Source: Alkalicoccus luteus (GTDB lineage: Bacteria; Bacillota; Bacilli; Bacillales; Salisediminibacteriaceae). From it: a stretch of 64,000 bases of DNA. The notes below the pieces were generated by a model that worked only from the letters and a program-made list of their open reading frames with translations, was not told the DNA's origin and made no database searches. The position numbers and the translations under genes are program-made. This document shows positions 1-8,823 of the stretch, one piece after another. The stretch lies in NCBI GenBank assembly GCA_052061695.1, contig JBPZEY010000006.1; one strand, written 5' to 3'. Each line of letters begins with the position of its first letter. Position 1 is the stretch's first letter.

Positions 1-597
1 GAGCGGGAGATGGCCGCAGACAACAAAACGCTTGGCCGCTTCCAGCTGACAGATATCCCGCCGGCACCACGCGGTGTTCCGCAGATCGAAGTGAAGTTTG
101 ATATCGACGCCAACGGTATTGTAAACGTAAACGCAAAAGATCTCGGCACGAATAAAGAACAGTCAATCACCATCACATCCAGCTCCGGACTTTCTGATGA
201 AGAAGTTGAGCAGATGGTGAAGGATGCGGAGGAAAACGCAGAAGCCGATAAGAAGCGCCGTGAAGAAGTAGATCTCCGCAACGAAGCTGATCAGCTCGTA
301 TTCTCTACAGAAAAGACACTGACAGACCTAGGGGAAAACGTAGAAGCTTCTGAAAAAGAAAAAGCGGAAGCTGCAAAAGATAAGCTGAAACAAGCGCTTG
401 AAGGGGAAGACCTTGAAGCGATTCGTACAGCAAAAGACGAACTGCAGGAAATCGTAACCCAGCTGACAACGAAGCTGTATGAGCAGGCTGCTCAGCAGCA
501 GCAGGAGCAGGGCGGCGAGCAGGAAGCAGGCCAGGACAGCGATGATGTCGTTGATGCAGAATACGAAGAAGTAGACGAAGACAAGAAAGATCAGTAA
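1..597 (+). CDS. dnaK: Chaperone DnaK (Hsp70), C-terminal part
   Basis: The open frame enters from the left edge, so this is the C-terminal third of DnaK, the ATP-dependent Hsp70 chaperone of the cytosol. The visible part holds the end of the beta-sandwich substrate-binding domain (PQIEVKFDIDANGIVNVNAKD) and the helical lid, and ends in a Gln/Glu/Asp-rich tail typical of Bacillus DnaK. An intrinsic terminator follows, then dnaJ in the same direction, as in the hrcA-grpE-dnaK-dnaJ locus. The N-terminal ATPase domain lies outside the window. Confidence 0.97.
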   Translation, partial: EREMAADNKTLGRFQLTDIPPAPRGVPQIEVKFDIDANGIVNVNAKDLGTNKEQSITITSSSGLSDEEVEQMVKDAEENAEADKKRREEVDLRNEADQLVFSTEKTLTDLGENVEASEKEKAEAAKDKLKQALEGEDLEAIRTAKDELQEIVTQLTTKLYEQAAQQQQEQGGEQEAGQDSDDVVDAEYEEVDEDKKDQ

Positions 598-605
598 CAG
601 CAGGA

Positions 606-646
606 GAAAAGTCAAAGTCAGGGGAACCTGTCTTTGACTTTTTTCA
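606..646 (+). terminator. Intrinsic terminator after dnaK
   Basis: A hairpin pairs AAAGTCAAAG-CAGG with CCTG-CTTTGACTT (one T/T mismatch) and runs into a T tract. It sits between dnaK and dnaJ. In this locus such a hairpin usually lowers, but does not abolish, transcription into dnaJ. Confidence 0.8.
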
Positions 647-721
647 CGCCGTCTCTTCTTTACGGACCAGAGGCCAGATGATAACATATTCGTTATGGAT
701 AAAAATCAGGAGTGGTAGACT

Positions 722-1843
722 ATGAGCAAGCGTGATTTCTATGATGTTTTAGGAGTGGACAAGGGTGCTGATGAAGCAGACATAAAAAAAGCTTACAGAA
801 AGCTGGCACGTCAGTATCACCCCGATGTAAACAAGGAAGCAGATGCAGAAGAAAAGTTTAAAGAAGTAAAAGAGGCGTACGATACGCTTAGCGACTCGAA
901 TAAGCGTGCGCACTACGATCAGTTTGGCCATACTGATCCCAACCAAGGATTTGGCGGAGCAGGAGGCGGAGACTTCGGGGGATTCAGCGACATTTTCGAT
1001 ATGTTTTTCGGCGGCGGTGGCAGAAGAAGAGATCCAAATGCGCCACGCCAAGGATCTGATCTGCAGTATACGATGACGCTGGAATTCCGCGAGGCAGTCT
1101 TCGGCAAAGAAACCGATATCGAGATTCCTCGTGAAGAGCCTTGCCAGACGTGCGATGGTTCGGGAGCAAAGCCGGGAACGAGTCCGGAAACATGTTCAAA
1201 GTGCGGCGGCGCAGGCCAGCTGAACGTAGAGCAGAATACGCCGTTTGGACGAGTTGTTAATCGCCGGGTATGTGACAATTGCAGCGGAACGGGCCAGCAG
1301 ATTAAAGATAAGTGCCGCACGTGTGGCGGGGCTGGAAAAGTGAAAAAACGCAAGAAAATTCACATTAAAATTCCGGCAGGTGTAGATACCGGCCAGCAGA
1401 TTCGCGTAGCAGGCCAAGGAGAACCCGGAATCAACGGAGGACCGGCAGGAGACCTTTATGTCGTCTTTAACGTAAAGGAACATGAGTTTTTCCAGCGTGA
1501 TGGTGATGATATTTTCTGTGAAATGCCAATTACGTTCGTACAGTCAGCTCTTGGTGATGAAATTGAAGTGCCGACCCTTGAAGGGAAGGTCAAGCTGAAA
1601 GTTCCGGCTGGAACACAGACTGGCACACACTTCAGACTGCGTGGCAAAGGCGTTCCAAACGTACGGGGTGCAGGACAGGGAGATCAGCACATTCAAGTGA
1701 AAATTATTACACCAAAAAAACTGAGCGACCGCCAAAGAGAGCTTCTGCGGGAATTTGCCGAGGAAAGCGGTACAATTGCACCAGATGAACAAAGTGAGAA
1801 TTTCTTTGCGAAAGTGAAGCGCGCTTTCAAAAATTTCGGCTGA
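722..1843 (+). CDS. dnaJ: Chaperone protein DnaJ (Hsp40)
   Basis: Co-chaperone that delivers unfolded substrates to DnaK and stimulates its ATPase. The J domain carries the HPD signature at residues 33-35. A Gly/Phe-rich linker (about 76-100) follows, then four CxxCxGxG zinc repeats starting at C141, C158, C184 and C198, then the C-terminal substrate-binding domains. At 373 residues it has the usual length of a class I DnaJ. The ATG is preceded by GGAGTGG. It lies downstream of dnaK after a terminator, in the standard heat-shock order. Confidence 0.98.
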   Translation: MSKRDFYDVLGVDKGADEADIKKAYRKLARQYHPDVNKEADAEEKFKEVKEAYDTLSDSNKRAHYDQFGHTDPNQGFGGAGGGDFGGFSDIFDMFFGGGGRRRDPNAPRQGSDLQYTMTLEFREAVFGKETDIEIPREEPCQTCDGSGAKPGTSPETCSKCGGAGQLNVEQNTPFGRVVNRRVCDNCSGTGQQIKDKCRTCGGAGKVKKRKKIHIKIPAGVDTGQQIRVAGQGEPGINGGPAGDLYVVFNVKEHEFFQRDGDDIFCEMPITFVQSALGDEIEVPTLEGKVKLKVPAGTQTGTHFRLRGKGVPNVRGAGQGDQHIQVKIITPKKLSDRQRELLREFAEESGTIAPDEQSENFFAKVKRAFKNFG

Positions 1844-1871
1844 TGGAATGCCGCTACAGGGAGATGGAGCT

Positions 1872-2819
1872 ATGAAATGGGCAGAAATCAGCGTCCATAC
1901 GACACAGGAAGCAGTAGAACCGGTCAGCCATATTTTGCACGAAGCGGGAGCGGGCGGCGTCGTTATCGAAGACAAAGCCGATTTTTTCAAAGAACGCAAA
2001 CCGGTATTCGGAGAGCTTTTTGAGCTCTCTGAAGCCGACTATCCGGAACAGGGTGTCCTGTTAAAAGCTTATTTACCGGTGAACAGCTTTCTGGGAGATG
2101 CTGTCGAAGAGATCCGTCAGTCTGTCATCCGCCTGACAGATTTTGGGATCGATACAGGCAGCGGTGTTGTAACGCTGAATGAAGTGGATGAAGAAGAATG
2201 GGCTACAGCCTGGAAAAAATATTACAAGCCGGTAAAAGTAGGGGCTTCTATTACGATTGCTCCAAGCTGGGAAAACTATAAGCCCGTCCAGAAAAACGAA
2301 ATTGTTGTAGAGCTGGATCCGGGTATGGCATTTGGTACAGGTACGCATCCGACAACCGTTCTTTGCATTCAAGCGTTGGAAAAGCACATCAAGCAGGGCA
2401 GACGAGTACTCGACGTCGGCACAGGTTCTGGTGTGCTTGCTGTTACCGCTGCAAAGCTCGGGGCTGGCTCAGTAGATGCCGTTGATCTTGATGAAGTGGC
2501 TGTCAAAGCAGCTGATGAAAATGTTCGTCATAATCACGTGGAGCACGCGGTATCTGTGAGACAAGCAAATCTTCTTGCTGAAAGCACAGGTACATATGAC
2601 CTAATTGCAGCAAATATTCTTGCCGAAGTCATTACGACGATGACAGAGGATGCCTGGAAAGCACTGCAGCCGGGCGGTGTGTTTATCACCTCCGGCATCA
2701 TTCAGGCGAAAAAAGAGCTCGTGAAGCAATCCTTGCACCATGCAGGCTTTTCCATTCTGGAGACGACAGAAATGGAAGACTGGGTGTCGTTTACGGCAAA
2801 GAAGCCGGAGGCCGATTAA
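1872..2819 (+). CDS. prmA: Ribosomal protein L11 methyltransferase
   Basis: SAM-dependent methyltransferase that trimethylates ribosomal protein L11. The Rossmann motif I reads VLDVGTGSGVLAV near the middle of the protein, and LDPGMAFGTGTHPTT, the PrmA signature, precedes it. The frame opens earlier at 1848, but the ATG at 1872 has AGGGAGATGGA just upstream and begins MKWAEISV as in PrmA proteins, so I use it (315 residues). The stop overlaps the rsmE start (TAATG), showing one operon dnaJ-prmA-rsmE-mtaB. Confidence 0.96.
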   Translation: MKWAEISVHTTQEAVEPVSHILHEAGAGGVVIEDKADFFKERKPVFGELFELSEADYPEQGVLLKAYLPVNSFLGDAVEEIRQSVIRLTDFGIDTGSGVVTLNEVDEEEWATAWKKYYKPVKVGASITIAPSWENYKPVQKNEIVVELDPGMAFGTGTHPTTVLCIQALEKHIKQGRRVLDVGTGSGVLAVTAAKLGAGSVDAVDLDEVAVKAADENVRHNHVEHAVSVRQANLLAESTGTYDLIAANILAEVITTMTEDAWKALQPGGVFITSGIIQAKKELVKQSLHHAGFSILETTEMEDWVSFTAKKPEAD

Positions 2820-3562
2820 TGCAGCGCTATTTTTTGGAAGCAAAGCTTGTTCAGGACCAGCCAGTCGTTTTTGATAAGGAAAGTGACCGTCACATCCGAG
2901 CGGTTATGCGGATGCAGAGCGGCGATGAAGTGATCGTTTGTGCAGAAGGAAACTGTTATCGAGCGAAACTGAACGAAGGAGAACCTCTCCGAGCAACTAT
3001 TCTCGAAAAAGAAGAGGTGGACCGGGAGCTCCCGCTTCAGGTGACAGTCGCTCAAGCGCTAATTAAAGCAGACAAGCTTGAGGTTGTGCTGCAAAAAGGA
3101 ACAGAGCTCGGTGCTGCTGCTTTTCAGCCTTTTCAGGCAGAGCGCTCTGTCGTAAAGCTCGACCAAAAGAAAGAAGCAAAAAAGCTGCTTAGATGGAAAA
3201 AAATCGTCAAGGAGGCGGCCGAACAATCAGCTAGAAGGATCCTGCCGGAGGTAAACGATTCTGCTTCCGCTGCTCAGCTGGTGCAACGTTTCGAAGCGTT
3301 TGACCTCGTGATAGCAGCATACGAGGAGCGGGCGAAAACGGGAGAAGAGCGTGCGTTCTTTGATGCGGTAAAGGAACTTAAGCCGGGACAATCCGTTTTA
3401 GTAATCGTCGGGCCTGAAGGTGGCTTTTCACCGGAGGAAGCAGACATGCTTGAAGACAGCGGAGCGGTTCTTTGCGGACTCGGACCTAGAATTTTGAGGG
3501 CAGAGACAGCGCCGCTCTATATGCTGTCGGCGCTCTCCTATCATATTGAACTATCGAGGTGA
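2819..3562 (+). CDS. rsmE: 16S rRNA (uracil1498-N3)-methyltransferase
   Basis: SPOUT-class methyltransferase of 247 residues that methylates U1498 of 16S rRNA. The C-terminal SPOUT knot is recognised by VIVGPEGGFSPEE and by LGPRILRAETAPLYMLSAL near the end; the N-terminal part is a PUA-like RNA-binding domain. The start codon overlaps the prmA stop by one base and mtaB follows at once, so the gene is translationally coupled in an RNA-modification operon. Confidence 0.96.
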   Translation: MQRYFLEAKLVQDQPVVFDKESDRHIRAVMRMQSGDEVIVCAEGNCYRAKLNEGEPLRATILEKEEVDRELPLQVTVAQALIKADKLEVVLQKGTELGAAAFQPFQAERSVVKLDQKKEAKKLLRWKKIVKEAAEQSARRILPEVNDSASAAQLVQRFEAFDLVIAAYEERAKTGEERAFFDAVKELKPGQSVLVIVGPEGGFSPEEADMLEDSGAVLCGLGPRILRAETAPLYMLSALSYHIELSR

Positions 3563-3567
3563 ACAAC

Positions 3568-4923
3568 ATGAGCAAGGTTGCGTTTCATACCTTAGGGTGT
3601 AAAGTAAATCACTATGAGACAGAAGCTATCTGGCAGCTTTTTAAGCAGGAAGAGTATGAGAAAGTGGAGTTTCACGATCGGGCAGATGTGTACGTTATTA
3701 ATACTTGTACGGTAACAAATACAGGGGATAAAAAAAGCAGACAGGTGATCCGGAGAGCAGTCCGCCGGAATCCGGACGCGGTTATTTGTGTGACCGGCTG
3801 CTATGCCCAAACGTCACCAGCCGAGATAATGGCGATCCCAGGGGTCGATATTGTTGTCGGTACACAGGACCGTCACAAAATGCTCCCTTACATTGAACAG
3901 TTTCGTAAAGAGCGGGAGCCGATCAATGGTGTAGGGAACATTATGAAAACCCGTGTTTACGAAGAGCTTGATGTACCGGCCTTTACTGACCGCACACGGG
4001 CTTCACTAAAAATCCAGGAAGGCTGTAATAACTTCTGCACGTTTTGCATCATTCCGTGGGCCAGAGGACTGCTCCGTTCCCGTAAGCCGGAAGATGTCAT
4101 GAAGCAGGCGCATCAGCTGGTCGAAGCAGGCTATAAAGAAATTGTGCTGACTGGCATCCATACAGGTGGCTACGGAGAGGATATGAAGGATTACAGTCTT
4201 GCCCGCCTGCTCGGGGAGCTTGAGCAGGTAGCAGGATTGAAACGAATCCGCATTTCCTCTATTGAGGCAAGCCAGATTACAGATGACGTTATAAAGGTGA
4301 TTGATCGCTCGGATAAGATCGTTCGCCATCTGCATGTGCCCATGCAGTCAGGATCAGATACTGTACTGAAGCGGATGCGCCGAAAATATACGATGGCGTT
4401 TTACAAAGAGCGTGTGGACCGGTTAAAGGAAGCTCTTCCAGGGCTTGCAGTGACGTCCGATGTTATAGTCGGCTTTCCTGGTGAAACCGACAGCGAATTT
4501 CAGGAGACGTTTGATTCTGTTCGTGAAATCGGCTTCTCCGAGCTTCATGTTTTTCCTTACTCCAAGCGTACAGGCACACCAGCTGCCCGTATGACAGACC
4601 AGGTTGCGGATGATGTGAAGCATACAAGAGTCAAACAGCTGATCCATTTGTCCGATCAGCAGGCAAAAGAATATGCGTCAACTTTTGAAGGAACCGTCCT
4701 TGAAATGATTCCGGAAGAAGCGGATAATGACAAACCAAATCTGCTCGTAGGATACACCGATAACTATCTTCGCGTTAAAGTAGAGCTGGATGAATCTTAC
4801 ATTGGAAGCATAATTAAAGTAAAACTGGATAAAGCAGGATATCCATACAATGAAGGAACGTTTGTCAAAGTTGCCGACGCTGCAGGTACAAAATCACGCC
4901 AGCCGGAACAAATCGGGCATTGA
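3568..4923 (+). CDS. mtaB: tRNA t6A37 methylthiotransferase MtaB
   Basis: Radical-SAM methylthiotransferase that converts t6A37 to ms2t6A in tRNAs reading ANN codons. The N-terminal MTTase domain holds Cys11, Cys47 and Cys78, which bind the auxiliary 4Fe-4S cluster. The radical-SAM CxxxCxxC is C153-C157-C160 in EGCNNFCTFCIIPWARG, and a TRAM domain ends the protein. A GTG at 3559 is in frame, but GAGGTG lies 6 bases before the ATG at 3568, which gives the family-like start MSKVAFHTLGCK (451 residues). Confidence 0.95.
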   Translation: MSKVAFHTLGCKVNHYETEAIWQLFKQEEYEKVEFHDRADVYVINTCTVTNTGDKKSRQVIRRAVRRNPDAVICVTGCYAQTSPAEIMAIPGVDIVVGTQDRHKMLPYIEQFRKEREPINGVGNIMKTRVYEELDVPAFTDRTRASLKIQEGCNNFCTFCIIPWARGLLRSRKPEDVMKQAHQLVEAGYKEIVLTGIHTGGYGEDMKDYSLARLLGELEQVAGLKRIRISSIEASQITDDVIKVIDRSDKIVRHLHVPMQSGSDTVLKRMRRKYTMAFYKERVDRLKEALPGLAVTSDVIVGFPGETDSEFQETFDSVREIGFSELHVFPYSKRTGTPAARMTDQVADDVKHTRVKQLIHLSDQQAKEYASTFEGTVLEMIPEEADNDKPNLLVGYTDNYLRVKVELDESYIGSIIKVKLDKAGYPYNEGTFVKVADAAGTKSRQPEQIGH

Positions 4924-4948
4924 CCGTGAATCCTTAATCCTATATAAT
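4920..4948 (+). promoter_or_regulatory. Sigma-A promoter for rpsU-yqeY
   Basis: TTGACC at 4920-4925 and TATAAT at 4943-4948 are 17 bases apart. The -35 overlaps the mtaB stop region. The promoter fits transcription of rpsU and yqeY independently of the upstream operon. Confidence 0.8.
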
Positions 4949-5005
4949 CGAACCATACATGCCCGTGCGCATGTCTTATTGGTTGTCCGGAGGGAGGGAT
5001 ATAGA

Positions 5006-5179
5006 ATGGCAGAAACACGCGTTCGTAAGAATGAAAATCTCGATGCTGCTCTTCGTCGTTTCAAGAAAACGATGTCTAAAGAAGGGACTCTGGCAGAGGT
5101 GCGTAAACGTAAGCACTATGAGAAGCCAAGTATTCGCCGTAAAAAGAAATCAGAAGCAGCTAGAAAACGCAAATTCTAA
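5006..5179 (+). CDS. rpsU: 30S ribosomal protein S21
   Basis: A 57-residue, very basic protein beginning MAETRVRKNENLDAALRRF and ending in an Arg/Lys-rich tail, the full length of Bacillus S21. It is a late-assembling small-subunit protein near the anti-Shine-Dalgarno end of 16S rRNA. The strong GGAGGGAGGGAT just upstream fixes the ATG. It is followed 14 bases later by yqeY, and both are served by the promoter at 4920-4948. Confidence 0.97.
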   Translation: MAETRVRKNENLDAALRRFKKTMSKEGTLAEVRKRKHYEKPSIRRKKKSEAARKRKF

Positions 5180-5193
5180 GGAGAGACGGCCTC

Positions 5194-5643
5194 ATGACTG
5201 CTCCAGTAGTTGAAAAGCTTCAGCAGGATATGAAACAGGCAATGCGCGATAAGGATAAGATTCGTCTTTCTGTTATCCGTTCCGTACGCGGAGCGATGCA
5301 GAATGAAGCGATTGGACTTGGGCGCGAGCTCTCTGAAGAAGAAGCACTCACGGTATTGAACCGTGAATTGAAACAACGGCGGGAATCCCTCCAGGAATTC
5401 GATAAGGCAGACAGAAGTGATCTGGTTGAGAAAATGAACAGTGAGATCTCGGTCCTGCAGGACTACTTGCCGGAACAACTTTCCGAGCAGGAAGTCAAAG
5501 ACATGGTTGCCAAAACAGTTGAGGAAACGGGTGCGTCTTCCAAGGCTGATATGGGCATGGTCATGGGTGCAGTGATGCCGAAGGTGAAAGGCCGCGCAGA
5601 CGGCACTCTCGTTCGTCAAATTGTCCAAGAACAACTTCAATAA
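5194..5643 (+). CDS. yqeY: GatB/YqeY domain protein
   Basis: A 149-residue cytosolic protein of the YqeY family, related to the C-terminal tail domain of the amidotransferase subunit GatB. The whole length matches the family, including ARRDKDKIRLSVIRSVRGAM-like N-terminal helices and the DMGMVMGAVMPKVKGRADG stretch near the end. The family is thought to interact with tRNA, but its exact role is not established. It is co-transcribed with rpsU and ends at a strong terminator. Confidence 0.93.
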   Translation: MTAPVVEKLQQDMKQAMRDKDKIRLSVIRSVRGAMQNEAIGLGRELSEEEALTVLNRELKQRRESLQEFDKADRSDLVEKMNSEISVLQDYLPEQLSEQEVKDMVAKTVEETGASSKADMGMVMGAVMPKVKGRADGTLVRQIVQEQLQ

Positions 5644-5658
5644 ACCTTTTGCCGTCAA

Positions 5659-5690
5659 GGCGCAGTCTCTGTGAGAGACTGCGCCTTTTT
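5659..5690 (+). terminator. Intrinsic terminator after yqeY
   Basis: A perfect 12-bp stem GGCGCAGTCTCT / AGAGACTGCGCC with a 3-base loop is followed by TTTTT. It closes the rpsU-yqeY unit. Confidence 0.92.
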
Positions 5691-5875
5691 GCTTTTCCAC
5701 ATCATGTATAACGGATTTATTCATGCATAAAGGCTTTCCTGGGTGCTTGAAAGCAGCAGGATGGCAGGAGCAGGCTTTAATCACAATTGGCTGATGAAAG
5801 GCTGATCATCTGACAAATTTCAGGAATAAGTTAAACATAGGACGGGTAAAGGAAATCAGAAAGAGGAGGGATAGC

Positions 5876-6196
5876 ATGTCAAAAGAACAATATTTCGTTA
5901 TCTGGAGGAGCGGCACCGATGTCGAACTATCTCCAATGCTTCCAGACACTCAGCTGATCCACTATGAAGTACTGCTTGACCGGGAGTCGAAAGCGGACTT
6001 GGAGTCCAAGCTGGCTGAAGTCCAGGACGGCGACGTCATGCCGGAACATATTTTTGTTTCGCCATTTGACGAGACCCGGGATGAAAAAGATAAGATTGAG
6101 CTTGGTGATGATGAAGATAATTTGTTCCATAAAATATACACGTACGGATCGGAGACAACCAGGAAAAGACTTGAAGAAATGTACAATCAAAACTGA
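5876..6196 (+). CDS. Small acidic protein of unknown function
   Basis: I do not recognise this 106-residue protein. It is soluble, with no signal peptide or membrane segment, and is rich in Asp and Glu, especially DEKDKIELGDDEDN near residues 68-83. A good AGAGGAGGGAT ribosome binding site precedes the ATG, which supports a real gene. It stands alone between the terminator of yqeY and an imperfect terminator, just before the nfeD operon. No gene at this position is known to me in B. subtilis, so it looks lineage-specific. Confidence 0.75.
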   Translation: MSKEQYFVIWRSGTDVELSPMLPDTQLIHYEVLLDRESKADLESKLAEVQDGDVMPEHIFVSPFDETRDEKDKIELGDDEDNLFHKIYTYGSETTRKRLEEMYNQN

Positions 6197-6215
6197 CGGC
6201 AGTTTCGACCCAAAT

Positions 6216-6254
6216 CAGGGCCCGCGTTATGTAGACGTGCGGTCCTGCTTTTTT
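6216..6254 (+). terminator. Probable terminator after the 106-residue orphan
   Basis: CAGGGCCCGCG and CGTGCGGTCCTG form an imperfect hairpin with a short loop, followed by CTTTTTTG. It lies 20 bases after the stop codon. The stem has mismatches, so confidence is moderate. Confidence 0.55.
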
Positions 6255-6366
6255 GATTTTAATACGCCCAAAGATGGATCACCTGTATGCATAAAGATGC
6301 TCTTTTGAAAGAGGGAGGGATCAGGAAATGTTAAGAAGCAAGATATAATGAAAAAATGTGAGGGCG

Positions 6367-6393
6367 TGAAACTTTCCGGGGTGCCAGTACGTA
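6367..6393 (+). promoter_or_regulatory. Sigma-W-type ECF promoter for nfeD-floA
   Basis: TGAAAC at 6367-6372 and CGTA at 6390-6393 are separated by 17 bases, close to the sigma-W consensus TGAAAC-N16-CGTA. The orthologous yqeZ-yqfA-yqfB operon of B. subtilis is known to belong to the sigma-W regulon, so the match in the same place is meaningful. Confidence 0.72.
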
Positions 6394-6435
6394 AGATATA
6401 CTGTATGTAGAACCTCATGGAAGGAGGCCGGTGCT

Positions 6436-7776
6436 GTGAAAAACTGGAGAATGCTCCTATACTCAATCCTTCTGACAGCTGGTGTGCTGCTGCTCATCTT
6501 CCCTGTATCATCAGCTCAGGAACAAGGCAGCGGAGAGACTGTTTACTTTGTTCCAGTTGAAGAAACCGTTGAGCGGGGGCTGCAGGCTTTTATGAAACGT
6601 GCTGTTGAATCTGCAGAAGAACAGGGCGTCGATCACATAGTGTTTGAACTGAACACTCCGGGAGGGCGGGTGGATGCCGCCGGAGAGATCGCAAGGACTA
6701 TTCGGGAGACCGAGATTCCGACTACAGCATTTGTCGTAAGAGAGGCAATGTCAGCCGGAGCATATATTTCGCTGAATGCCGATGAGATCGTTATGCAGCC
6801 TGGTACAGAAATGGGCTCAGCGCAGGTCATAGATGGAACAGGAAGCGCTGCTGATGATAAAGCTCAGTCTGCCTGGCTTGCGAACATGCGGTCTGCAGCC
6901 GAGCTCAATGATCGCGATCCGGTTTATGCACTCGCGATGGCAGATCCGTCGATTGAAATCGAGGAGCTGAATCTCGGCGAGGGAGAGCTGCTTACGCTTA
7001 CAGCATCTGAAGCTGAGTCAGTAGGATATGCAGAAGCTGTGGTTAATGACCGGGAAGCACTTCTGGAATACCTGAACATGGAAAATGCACAAGTTGAAGA
7101 ATTTGAGCTTAGTGCAGCTGAGCAGATTGCCCGAATTGTCACCCATCCAATTGTCATTCCGATTTTGTTGTCCGTCGGCTCACTCGGACTTATTTTGGAA
7201 CTTTATTCTCCAGGATTTGGAATCCCGGGCATCATGGGAGCCTCCGCTTTGTTCCTGTTCTTTTTCGGCCACACGGTGGCTGGCTTTGCAGGATGGGAAG
7301 CGATGATTTTATTTATCGTAGGAGCTGGACTTCTTGCCCTCGAGGTTTTTTCTCCGAGCTTTGGAATTTTTGGGATTCTGGGTCTCGGAGCAATTCTTAC
7401 CAGTTTGATTCTGAGTTCGTTTTCAACGTTTTATATTATCGTGTCCTTCGTAATTGCAATTATTGTAACGATCGCAGGAATGCTCGTGCTTATGAAGTAC
7501 ATTGATCGGGCTGGCCCGATGAAACGTGTTGTGCTTCAGGATGCAACAACGACGGAACTTGGATATATTTCCAATGAAACGAGAAACGAACTGGAAGGAC
7601 AGACCGGCACGACTCTCACAGTGCTCCGGCCTTCCGGAAGTGCCATGATTGGCGAGGAACGCCTTGACGTGGTATCCGAGGGAGGCTATATTGAACAAGG
7701 AAGGAAAATAAAGGTCATTGCTGTTTCTGGTTCCCGGGTAGTAGTTCGGGACATTTCCGGCAGTGAGACTGATTAA
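6436..7776 (+). CDS. yqeZ: NfeD-family membrane protein with ClpP-like protease domain
   Basis: Long-form NfeD protein (446 residues). A signal peptide (residues about 1-27, ending VSSAQE) is followed by a ClpP-like serine protease domain with the nucleophile region REAMSAGAYIS near residue 100. Four to five membrane helices follow (about 230-355), then a C-terminal OB-fold domain. NfeD proteins act with flotillin-like proteins in membrane microdomains. The start is GTG at 6436 with AAGGAGG 8 bases upstream. floA follows 19 bases later in the same operon under the sigma-W-like promoter. Confidence 0.93.
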   Translation: MKNWRMLLYSILLTAGVLLLIFPVSSAQEQGSGETVYFVPVEETVERGLQAFMKRAVESAEEQGVDHIVFELNTPGGRVDAAGEIARTIRETEIPTTAFVVREAMSAGAYISLNADEIVMQPGTEMGSAQVIDGTGSAADDKAQSAWLANMRSAAELNDRDPVYALAMADPSIEIEELNLGEGELLTLTASEAESVGYAEAVVNDREALLEYLNMENAQVEEFELSAAEQIARIVTHPIVIPILLSVGSLGLILELYSPGFGIPGIMGASALFLFFFGHTVAGFAGWEAMILFIVGAGLLALEVFSPSFGIFGILGLGAILTSLILSSFSTFYIIVSFVIAIIVTIAGMLVLMKYIDRAGPMKRVVLQDATTTELGYISNETRNELEGQTGTTLTVLRPSGSAMIGEERLDVVSEGGYIEQGRKIKVIAVSGSRVVVRDISGSETD

Positions 7777-7795
7777 TTGAAGGAGGAAGATGTAC

Positions 7796-8806
7796 ATGGC
7801 AGACCAGATAGGAATTTATATCGTCATCGGGGTCATACTCGTCGGTGTCGTAATCCTGTTTACGTTCGTACCTGTCGCACTATGGATTTCAGCATGGGCA
7901 GCAGGAGTCAAAGTCGGTATTTTCCAGCTTGTAGGGATGAGACTCCGCCGGGTTATCCCGCACCGAGTCGTCAACCCGCTGATCAAAGCAGTAAAAGCAG
8001 GGCTTGATATCAGCACGAACAAGCTGGAGGGGCACTATCTCGCAGGGGGAAACGTAGACCGCGTTGTTAACGCTTTGATTGCTGCCCAGCGCGCCAATAT
8101 TGAGTTGACGTTTGAACGATGCGCAGCGATTGACCTTGCAGGCCGTGACGTGCTCGAAGCAGTTCAGATGAGCGTTAATCCAAAGGTTATTGAAACACCA
8201 TTTATCGCCGGTGTAGCAATGGATGGTATTGAAGTGAAGGCAAAAGCCCGAATCACGGTCCGAGCCAACATTGACCGTCTCGTCGGTGGTGCCGGAGAAG
8301 ACACGGTTATCGCCCGAGTCGGTGAAGGGATTGTTTCCACTATTGGTTCTGCAAAAAACCATGCAGAAGTGCTTGAAAACCCGGATATGATTTCTCAGAC
8401 TGTTCTTAAGAAAGGTCTGGATGCCGGAACAGCATTTGAAATCCTCTCGATTGATATTGCTGATATTGATATCGGTAAAAACATCGGTGCAGGACTTCAG
8501 ACGGACCAGGCTGAAGCGGATAAAAAGATTGCCCAGGCCAAGGCGGAAGAGCGCCGTGCTATGGCAGTCGCGCAGGAGCAGGAAATGAAAGCCCGCGTAG
8601 AAGAAATGCGCGCGAAGGTTGTAGAAGCAGAGGCGGAAGTACCGCTTGCAATGTCCGAAGCACTTCGCCAGGGCAACCTCGGCGTGATGGACTACCTCAA
8701 CTTTAACAACGTGAAAGCAGATACCGACATGCGCGACTCCATCGGCAAAGCGACTGGCGATGGACCGGAGGATGAGGAGACTACGGAAACCCATCCTAAG
8801 CGCTGA
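7796..8806 (+). CDS. floA: Flotillin-like protein FloA
   Basis: SPFH/flotillin-type protein (336 residues) that organises membrane microdomains. A membrane segment at about residues 5-30 is followed by the SPFH domain and a helical, Ala/Glu-rich region (about 230-290). ATG codons exist at 7790 and 7796; AGGAGG at 7781-7786 is only 3 bases from the first and 9 from the second, so I prefer 7796. The gene sits between nfeD and a yqfB-like gene, the same trio as in B. subtilis yqeZ-yqfA-yqfB. Confidence 0.94.
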   Translation: MADQIGIYIVIGVILVGVVILFTFVPVALWISAWAAGVKVGIFQLVGMRLRRVIPHRVVNPLIKAVKAGLDISTNKLEGHYLAGGNVDRVVNALIAAQRANIELTFERCAAIDLAGRDVLEAVQMSVNPKVIETPFIAGVAMDGIEVKAKARITVRANIDRLVGGAGEDTVIARVGEGIVSTIGSAKNHAEVLENPDMISQTVLKKGLDAGTAFEILSIDIADIDIGKNIGAGLQTDQAEADKKIAQAKAEERRAMAVAQEQEMKARVEEMRAKVVEAEAEVPLAMSEALRQGNLGVMDYLNFNNVKADTDMRDSIGKATGDGPEDEETTETHPKR

Positions 8807-8823
8807 TGCCGCAGGGAGGAGCG

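Noticed and set aside
328..687. Antisense open frame opposite dnaK and its terminator
   Set aside because: It is the complement of a highly conserved gene, is hydrophobic only because it mirrors Glu/Lys codons, and has no ribosome binding site.
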